From positions 1-18,543 of the forward strand of contig CAYRZF010000043.1 of assembly GCA_964428805.1 (NCBI GenBank): a stretch of 18,543 bases of DNA. The letters are read 5' to 3'. Below the pieces are notes generated by a model. That model saw nothing but the letters and a program-made list of their open reading frames with translations. It made no database searches and had not been told where the DNA came from. Positions 13,827-18,543 of the stretch are shown piece by piece. Source of the stretch: CAYRZF01 sp964428805. GTDB lineage: Bacteria > Methylomirabilota > Methylomirabilia > Rokubacteriales > CSP1-6. The stretch's first letter is position 1. Every line of letters starts with the position of its first letter. The position numbers were made by a program, and so were the translations under genes.

Positions 13827-14528
13827 TTACACGGCCAGGTACTGCCGGATGACCTCCTCGTTCGCCCATAGCTCTTCGAGCCGGCCCGAATAGCGGATGT
13901 TCCCCTTCTCCATGATGTAGCCCCGGTCGGCCACCCGGCGGGCGAACTTGACGTTCTGATCCGCGATGAGGAGGGTGACGCCCTCCTCCCGGATCTGGCG
14001 GATCGCCTCGACGAGAGTTCGGACCATCAGCGGGCTGAGACCCTCGGAGGGCTCGTCCAGAATGAGTAGGATGGGATTCCCCATGAGGGCTCGGCCGGTG
14101 GCCAGCATCTTTTGCTCCCCCCCGGAGAGCCCGCCGCCCCGGTTGGCCCTGAGTTCCCTCAGGAGGGGGAACAGCTGATAGACCCGTTCTCTGGTCCATC
14201 GCCCCTCCCGGCGGGTGACCCGGCGGACGATCTCCAGGTTTTCCTCGACCGTGAGGTCCGCGAAGATCCTGCGGTCGTCGGGAACGTAGCCGATCCCGAG
14301 CCGGGCGATCGCGAACGGCTGGCGGCCGGTGATCTCCTCTCCCTTGAACGTGACCCGGCCGGTCCGCGGCGGGGTGAGCCCCATGATGCTCCGGAGGGTG
14401 GTGGTTTTTCCGGCCCCGTTTCGCCCGAGCAGGCAGACGACTTCCCCGGGCTCAACCTCCAGGGAGATCCCGTGGATCACCCGGCTCAGCCCGTAGGCGG
14501 TCACAAGGTCCTGTACCTCGAGAATCAC
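13827..14528 (-). CDS. livF: Branched-chain amino acid ABC transporter ATP-binding protein LivF
   Basis: A 233-residue ATPase subunit of a high-affinity amino acid importer. Walker A GRNGAGKT (35-42), signature LSGGEQ (134-139) and Walker B LLILDEP (154-160) are intact. YVPDDRRIFADLTVEENL and ADQN instead of the usual H-loop EHD are typical of LivF rather than LivG. The start is GTG 14528, overlapping the livG stop by four bases (GTGA), with GAGGAG about 8 nt upstream; an open extension to 14636 lies inside livG and is a shadow. Substrates of such clusters in environmental bacteria often differ from leucine (aromatic acids, amides, short acids), so substrate is uncertain. Confidence 0.95.
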   Translation of the reverse strand: MILEVQDLVTAYGLSRVIHGISLEVEPGEVVCLLGRNGAGKTTTLRSIMGLTPPRTGRVTFKGEEITGRQPFAIARLGIGYVPDDRRIFADLTVEENLEIVRRVTRREGRWTRERVYQLFPLLRELRANRGGGLSGGEQKMLATGRALMGNPILLILDEPSEGLSPLMVRTLVEAIRQIREEGVTLLIADQNVKFARRVADRGYIMEKGNIRYSGRLEELWANEEVIRQYLAV

Positions 14529-15283
14529 GCCGACAGCTCCTCGCCGAGATAGACCTCTCGCACCTCGCGGTTCGCCCGGATCTGGGCGGGTGACCCTTCG
14601 GCGAGCACCCGCCCCCGGTTCATCACCACGATCCAATCGGCAAGGGAGAAGACCACGTCCATGTCGTGCTCGACGATGACGAAGGTGGTGTGTCGCTCGG
14701 CGGAAAGCTTGCGGATCAGCGCCAGCACCGTCGTCCGCTCGACGGGAGTGAGCCCCGAGGAGGGCTCGTCGAGGAAGCAGAGCTCGGGCCGGGGGGCGAT
14801 GGCGATGCCCAGTTCCAGAAGGCGCTGGTCCCCATGCGAAAGGGCGCCGGCCGGCGCGTCCCGCGCCTCCGCAAGGCCGATGTCCCTGAGGATCTGCTCG
14901 GCCTCCGCCACCGCGTCTTTTTCCCGTTCCAGCCTGGAAAGCGGCGCGCCGGCGCGCCCGCGGCGGGAGAGGACCGGCAGGAGGACGTTCTCGAGCACCG
15001 GCAGCCGCCAGAAGATGTTCATGATCTGGAATGATCGGGACAGCCCCTTGCGGACCCGGTGGTGAGTGGCCAGATGCGTGATCGCTTCGCCCTTGAAGTG
15101 GATCGCTCCGGAGTCGGGGAAGAGGGCCCCCGTCGCCAGGTTGATGAGCGTGGTCTTGCCCGCGCCGTTGGGGCCGATGATCGCGGTGAGCCGTCCGGCG
15201 GGGAGCATCAGGTCCACGCCGTCTATGGCCGCGAAATTTCCGAAGCGCTTGCGGACGCCCTCGATCGTCAGCAGGTCGCTCAT
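14525..15283 (-). CDS. livG: Branched-chain amino acid ABC transporter ATP-binding protein LivG
   Basis: A 252-residue ATPase partner of LivF. Walker A GPNGAGKT (37-44), a slightly unusual signature LSHGDQRLLELG (148-159, as common in LivG), Walker B ELCFLDEP and the H-loop EHDMDVVF are all present. RSFQIMNIFWRLPVLENVLL is the LivG-type Q-loop region. ATG 15283 overlaps the livM stop by four bases (ATGA). Together LivF and LivG would energise the LivH/LivM channel at the inner membrane. Confidence 0.96.
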   Translation of the reverse strand: MSDLLTIEGVRKRFGNFAAIDGVDLMLPAGRLTAIIGPNGAGKTTLINLATGALFPDSGAIHFKGEAITHLATHHRVRKGLSRSFQIMNIFWRLPVLENVLLPVLSRRGRAGAPLSRLEREKDAVAEAEQILRDIGLAEARDAPAGALSHGDQRLLELGIAIAPRPELCFLDEPSSGLTPVERTTVLALIRKLSAERHTTFVIVEHDMDVVFSLADWIVVMNRGRVLAEGSPAQIRANREVREVYLGEELSA

Positions 15284-16218
15284 CGGGCGAAGATGCTTGC
15301 GACGCCGCCGCGGAAGCCCATGACCAGGGCGACCACGATGACGCCGAGCCAGATGAGCCAGTACTCGGTGAACCGGACGATGATGTCCTTGATCATGAAG
15401 AAGAGGAAGGCGCCGACGATGGGTCCCCCGAAGACGTGGACCCCGCCCATGAGCGTTGCCAGGACCGGCTCGGCCGACGTGCTCCAGTGGGCGATGGGCG
15501 GGGTCACGGTATTCTCCAGCGGGGGGAGCAACGCCCCGGCCAGCCCCGCGTAGAGGCCCGCGATGGTGAAAGCGATCAGCCGATATCTTCGGACCGGAAT
15601 GCCCGCGAACTCAGCGCGGCTCTCGCTGTCCCGGATCGCCTGAAGGGTGAGCCCGAGGGGCGAGCGCACCAGGCGGTGCATGATCAGGATCGCCAGGATC
15701 GAGACCACCAGGACAACGTAGTAGTAGCGCTCCATGGTGGCCAGGCTGAGGTTCAGGAGGCCCGGAATCTGGATCGGCGCACGGGGGATTCCCACCAGGC
15801 CGTCGTCGCCGCCGGTGAAGTCGCGCCACTTCCAGGCGATGGAGTAGATCATCATGCCGAACGCGAGCGTGAGCATGGAGAAGTAGATGCGCGTGTGCCG
15901 GACGGAGAGGATCCCGAGGAGCAGGGCGGCCGCCCCGGCCGCCCCCACCCCGCCCGCGAGTCCGAGGAGGAGGTTCGGCACGGCGAGCAGGATCTTGGCG
16001 CAGCCGTAGGCTCCGACGGCGAAGAATCCGGCCTGGCCGAATGAGAGCAGGCCCGTGTAGCCGAAGAGGAGGTTGAAGCCGAGCGAGAAGACCGACAGGA
16101 TCAGGATCTGGATTGCGAGGTAGAGCGGGTACCGTCCGGCCAGGAGCGGCAGCAGAAACAGGGCCAGCACCACGACCCCGACCACGAGGGCGAGAGGGCG
16201 GGAGGTCCGCTCAATCAC
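15280..16218 (-). CDS. livM: Branched-chain amino acid ABC transporter permease LivM
   Basis: A 312-residue polytopic permease. The N-terminal membrane segments are followed by the family motif GYTGLLSFGQAGFFAVGAYG, and the cytoplasmic coupling region SRAEFAGIPVRRYRLIAFTI is typical of LivM. The start is GTG 16218, with GAGGG about 6 nt upstream, 9 nt after the livH stop. It pairs with LivH to form the transmembrane pathway. Confidence 0.95.
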   Translation of the reverse strand: MIERTSRPLALVVGVVVLALFLLPLLAGRYPLYLAIQILILSVFSLGFNLLFGYTGLLSFGQAGFFAVGAYGCAKILLAVPNLLLGLAGGVGAAGAAALLLGILSVRHTRIYFSMLTLAFGMMIYSIAWKWRDFTGGDDGLVGIPRAPIQIPGLLNLSLATMERYYYVVLVVSILAILIMHRLVRSPLGLTLQAIRDSESRAEFAGIPVRRYRLIAFTIAGLYAGLAGALLPPLENTVTPPIAHWSTSAEPVLATLMGGVHVFGGPIVGAFLFFMIKDIIVRFTEYWLIWLGVIVVALVMGFRGGVASIFAR

Positions 16219-16227
16219 GGTCAGCCC

Positions 16228-17085
16228 TCAGCGGGCGAAGAGACCCTGCGGGCGGACCAGCAGAACCACCGCCATGATCACGAAGATGAAGAACAACTCG
16301 AACACCGGAAAGAAGAGCGTGCCGTAGGCGCTCAGGATTCCGACGATCAGCGAGCTGACGAAGGCGCCTTTCAGGTTTCCCAGGCCGCCGATGACGGTGA
16401 TGATGAACGCCTGAATGATCATCGCTGCGCCGATTCCGGGAGCCACCACGCGCACCGGCGTCCCCAGGGCGCCACCCAGGGCGGCCAGCATGGATCCGAA
16501 GACGAACACGCCGGAGAAGACCCGCGGGACGTTGATGCCGATCGCGCTGGCCATCTCGCGGTCCGAGGCCGTCGCGCGCACAATCCGCCCCCACCAGGTC
16601 TTCTCGAAGAGCGCCCAGAGGCTCGCGGCGACGGCGAGGCCGACCGCGATGATGAAGGCGTTGTACACGGGGAATGCCCGGCCGAACACCCGCCACGCCC
16701 CGTCGAGGAATCCCGGGATTGGGGGAATCTTGAAGACGCCCCCCCAGATGAGCTTGACGGCGTCGTCGAGAATCAGGATGAAGCCGAAGGTGAGGAGGAG
16801 CTGGTAGGCTTCGTCGATCCCGTAGATGCGGCGGAGAAAGCCCCGCTCCATCACGAAGCCGAGGAGCCCTGTCCCGAGGAGGCTCAAGGGAACGGCGAGC
16901 CAGAACGGGAGCCCCAGCTGGCCGTAAAAGGTGTAGGTCAGGTACGCCCCCACCATGAACAGGCTCCCGTGGGCGAAGTTCACGATCCGGAGCACCCCGA
17001 AGATGATCGTCAGCCCGGCCGAGATCAGCCACAGATACATGGCCAGGGAAAGGCCGATGAGACCCTGGAAGGCGATAGTGTCCAT
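16228..17085 (-). CDS. livH: Branched-chain amino acid ABC transporter permease LivH
   Basis: A 285-residue polytopic permease with the LivH hallmarks: FGVLRIVNFAHGSLFMVGAY near the N-terminus, a coupling helix region RATASDREMASAIGINV, and IQAFIITVIGGLGNLKGAFV towards the end. ATG 17085 has no strong Shine-Dalgarno. It is separated from the binding-protein gene by 98 bp that contain a GC-rich hairpin, which may lower expression of the membrane and ATPase subunits relative to the binding protein. Confidence 0.95.
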   Translation of the reverse strand: MDTIAFQGLIGLSLAMYLWLISAGLTIIFGVLRIVNFAHGSLFMVGAYLTYTFYGQLGLPFWLAVPLSLLGTGLLGFVMERGFLRRIYGIDEAYQLLLTFGFILILDDAVKLIWGGVFKIPPIPGFLDGAWRVFGRAFPVYNAFIIAVGLAVAASLWALFEKTWWGRIVRATASDREMASAIGINVPRVFSGVFVFGSMLAALGGALGTPVRVVAPGIGAAMIIQAFIITVIGGLGNLKGAFVSSLIVGILSAYGTLFFPVFELFFIFVIMAVVLLVRPQGLFAR

Positions 17086-17105
17086 TGGGCCGGGGGCGGC
17101 GCCGA

Positions 17106-17148
17106 CCCTCTCCCCCTCACCCCGCCCTCTCCCCCTCGGGGGGAGAGG
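17106..17148 (-). repeat. GC-rich repeat and hairpin between binding protein and livH
   Basis: CCCTCTCCCCCTC occurs at 17106-17118 and 17125-17137. The second copy forms a perfect 10-bp stem CCTCTCCCCC/GGGGGAGAGG (17126-17135, 17139-17148) with a TCG loop. It resembles the short palindromic intergenic repeats found many times in GC-rich environmental genomes. It may stabilise the upstream mRNA end or act as an attenuator; no T-tract follows. Confidence 0.7.
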
Positions 17149-17183
17149 ATAAAGGTAAGGGGGCCAGGATCGACTGGATGGGG

Positions 17184-18443
17184 TTATTTAGTCGCCGCGA
17201 CGGGCGTGAAGGGCGGATAGCGGTAGTAGTCTTTGGCCGCGACCACCTTCAGGTCGCCGAGCACGGGAATGGGATACTTCGGGTCCGACACGACGCGGCC
17301 CGCGGGGACGTTATACACGAACTGGTGATCCTCGGCTCTGAAGACGCGGAGGCCCGCCGGAGTCATGATCTGCATGCCCTTCATCGCCTCGATCACCTTG
17401 GCGGTCTCAAGGCTCTTCGCCTTCGTCACCGCCGCCTTGGTGATCAGAATCGCCGAGTAGGTGGTCTCGGCCGAGTAGTTCGGGAGCCGCCCCCACCGCC
17501 TCTCGAAGCGCTCGACGAAGGCCTTGTTCTCCGGCGTGTCGGGCCAGTTGTGGATGTAGCGGGCCGTGGCCCAGAGCTTGCCCTTGAATTTGGGCACGTC
17601 GCGGGCGATTCCCTCGAGGACGTCAACCGAGCCGCCCATGGCCTGCCACCAGGCCTGGATCTCGTCGAAGACTCCCTGGAGCATGGCCTGGCGGAGCAGC
17701 ATGACCGCCTCGCCTGCCCAGGGCGTTGCGATGATCACGTCGGGTTTCTGCGCCATCACGGAGGAGATGTGCGGGGAGAAATCCATTGTCCAGAAGGGTG
17801 ACCAGACCGCGGCGACGAACTCGGCGTCCGGCCGAAACTTCTTCATGGTGTCCTTGAAGAGGCTCCAGGTCGCATAGCCGTACTCGTAGTCGGCTCCGAT
17901 GGTGGCGAAGCGCTTGAGCCCCGGCTGATCCTTGAAGACCAGCGCCGCCAGGATGGCGTCCTGATAGACGGGGACGCTGACCCGGACGATCTCCTGGATC
18001 CCTTTGCCGGCGACCAGCTCCTCGGTCAGGCGGTGAGTGGCGGCGTGGGTGAAGAAGTTGATCCGCTTCAGCTCGGGCAGAACGGGCCCTATGGCCATGG
18101 CGGAGCCGCTGGAGTCCACCCCGTAGAGGAAATGCGCCCCCCACTCCGTCACCAGGTACCGGACGTTCTTCACCGCCGTGGCCGGTTTCAGCTCCTCATC
18201 CATGAACTTCATTTCGAGCTTGCAGCCGAGGATGCCGCCGGCCCCGTTGATCTCCTCGACGGCCATGGTGGCGCCCATGCTGATCTGCCGACCGTAGTCG
18301 GCGTGGGCTCCCGACGACGAGCCCTGGACGCCCAGCTTGATGGCGGGGACGCCCAGCTGGCACTGCGCCTGGGCCGGCGCGGCGGGGAAGACCAGAAGGC
18401 TTGAGAAGAACAGGACGCTCAGGATCCCTATGCCCTTTTTCAT
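17184..18443 (-). CDS. Liv-type periplasmic substrate-binding protein
   Basis: A 419-residue type I periplasmic binding protein (Peripla_BP_6). Residues 1-26 form a Sec signal peptide (MKKGIGILSVLFFSSLLVF, ending AQA before QCQL); there is no lipobox. The mature part starts IKLGVQGSSSGAHADYGRQI, followed by AVEEINGAGGILGCKLEMKF, VRYLVTEWGAHFLYG and FATIGADYEYGYATWSLFKD, all characteristic. It would deliver an amino acid or similar solute to LivHMGF. The ligand is unknown, since many homologs bind aromatic acids, amides or urea. ATG 18443 has GGAGGAGG about 6 nt upstream, and a good promoter lies 37-65 bp upstream. Confidence 0.93.
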   Translation of the reverse strand: MKKGIGILSVLFFSSLLVFPAAPAQAQCQLGVPAIKLGVQGSSSGAHADYGRQISMGATMAVEEINGAGGILGCKLEMKFMDEELKPATAVKNVRYLVTEWGAHFLYGVDSSGSAMAIGPVLPELKRINFFTHAATHRLTEELVAGKGIQEIVRVSVPVYQDAILAALVFKDQPGLKRFATIGADYEYGYATWSLFKDTMKKFRPDAEFVAAVWSPFWTMDFSPHISSVMAQKPDVIIATPWAGEAVMLLRQAMLQGVFDEIQAWWQAMGGSVDVLEGIARDVPKFKGKLWATARYIHNWPDTPENKAFVERFERRWGRLPNYSAETTYSAILITKAAVTKAKSLETAKVIEAMKGMQIMTPAGLRVFRAEDHQFVYNVPAGRVVSDPKYPIPVLGDLKVVAAKDYYRYPPFTPVAATK

Positions 18444-18479
18444 CGCGCGCCTCCTCCGGTTCGAGAGAATTGCAGGATG

Positions 18480-18508
18480 ACTCTAGAGGGGATCGATGCC
18501 CCTGTCAA
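18480..18508 (-). promoter_or_regulatory. Sigma70-like promoter of the liv operon
   Basis: On the minus strand a perfect TTGACA (18503-18508) and TAGAGT (18480-18485) are spaced by exactly 17 bp. The spacer GGGGCATCGATCCCC is nearly palindromic and could be an operator. Transcription would start near 18473, about 30 nt before ATG 18443. Confidence 0.75.
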
Positions 18509-18543
18509 TAGCCCGATCTGCCTCATAAAGATTGTTACCGAGG

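Overview
This window is GC-rich, gene-dense bacterial DNA with tight operons, ATGA/GTGA stop-start overlaps and many GTG or TTG starts. A 100-N gap shows it comes from a draft or metagenome scaffold. The gene mix (branched-chain amino acid ABC transporter, ACAD10/11-type acyl-CoA dehydrogenase with an APH-type kinase, split nitrile hydratase, PolX, a likely selenoprotein) suggests an uncultured soil or groundwater bacterium of the Rokubacteria/Methylomirabilota kind. That assignment is an inference from style; no rRNA or other marker gene is present.

Layout. (1) 1-3219, plus strand: tail of an unknown gene, a FIST-domain sensor protein, a DapF-family protein whose two catalytic cysteines are both serine, and a nitronate-monooxygenase-like flavoprotein. 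(2) 3220-3517: no convincing gene; it holds the gap, flanked by two identical 55-bp copies that look like an unmerged k-mer overlap. (3) 3518-7754, minus strand: FKBP-type prolyl isomerase (exported), unknown polytopic membrane protein, acyl-CoA dehydrogenase, APH-family kinase and a small unknown protein. (4) 7894-9132, minus strand: three-gene cobalt-type nitrile hydratase/thiocyanate hydrolase, with the beta subunit split in two. (5) 9194-10177, plus strand: PflX-like radical SAM protein. (6) 10216-11937, minus strand: PolX DNA polymerase/PHP protein. (7) 12000-13363, plus strand: two small unknown proteins and a cytosolic BtuF-like protein interrupted by one in-frame UGA. (8) 13349-18443, minus strand: substrate-binding protein, LivH, LivM, LivG, LivF and RidA, behind a strong sigma70-like promoter at 18480-18508.

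How the genes may work together. The liv-type transporter imports amino acids or related small acids, and RidA would remove reactive imines formed in their breakdown. The kinase and dehydrogenase pair corresponds to the two halves of animal ACAD10/ACAD11 and probably degrades hydroxylated acyl-CoAs. The nitrile hydratase-like enzyme would hydrate nitriles or hydrolyse thiocyanate.

The most notable observation is the BtuF-like gene at 12551-13363. Its only internal stop is a UGA at the place where I expect a conserved Cys. It is followed at the right distance by a hairpin with a GGUC apical loop, as in bacterial SECIS elements. I read it as a probable selenoprotein of a family I do not know to be described as one. 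Other points worth checking are the Ser/Ser DapF homolog, the scnBAC-like order of the split nitrile hydratase, and the split ACAD10/11 pair.
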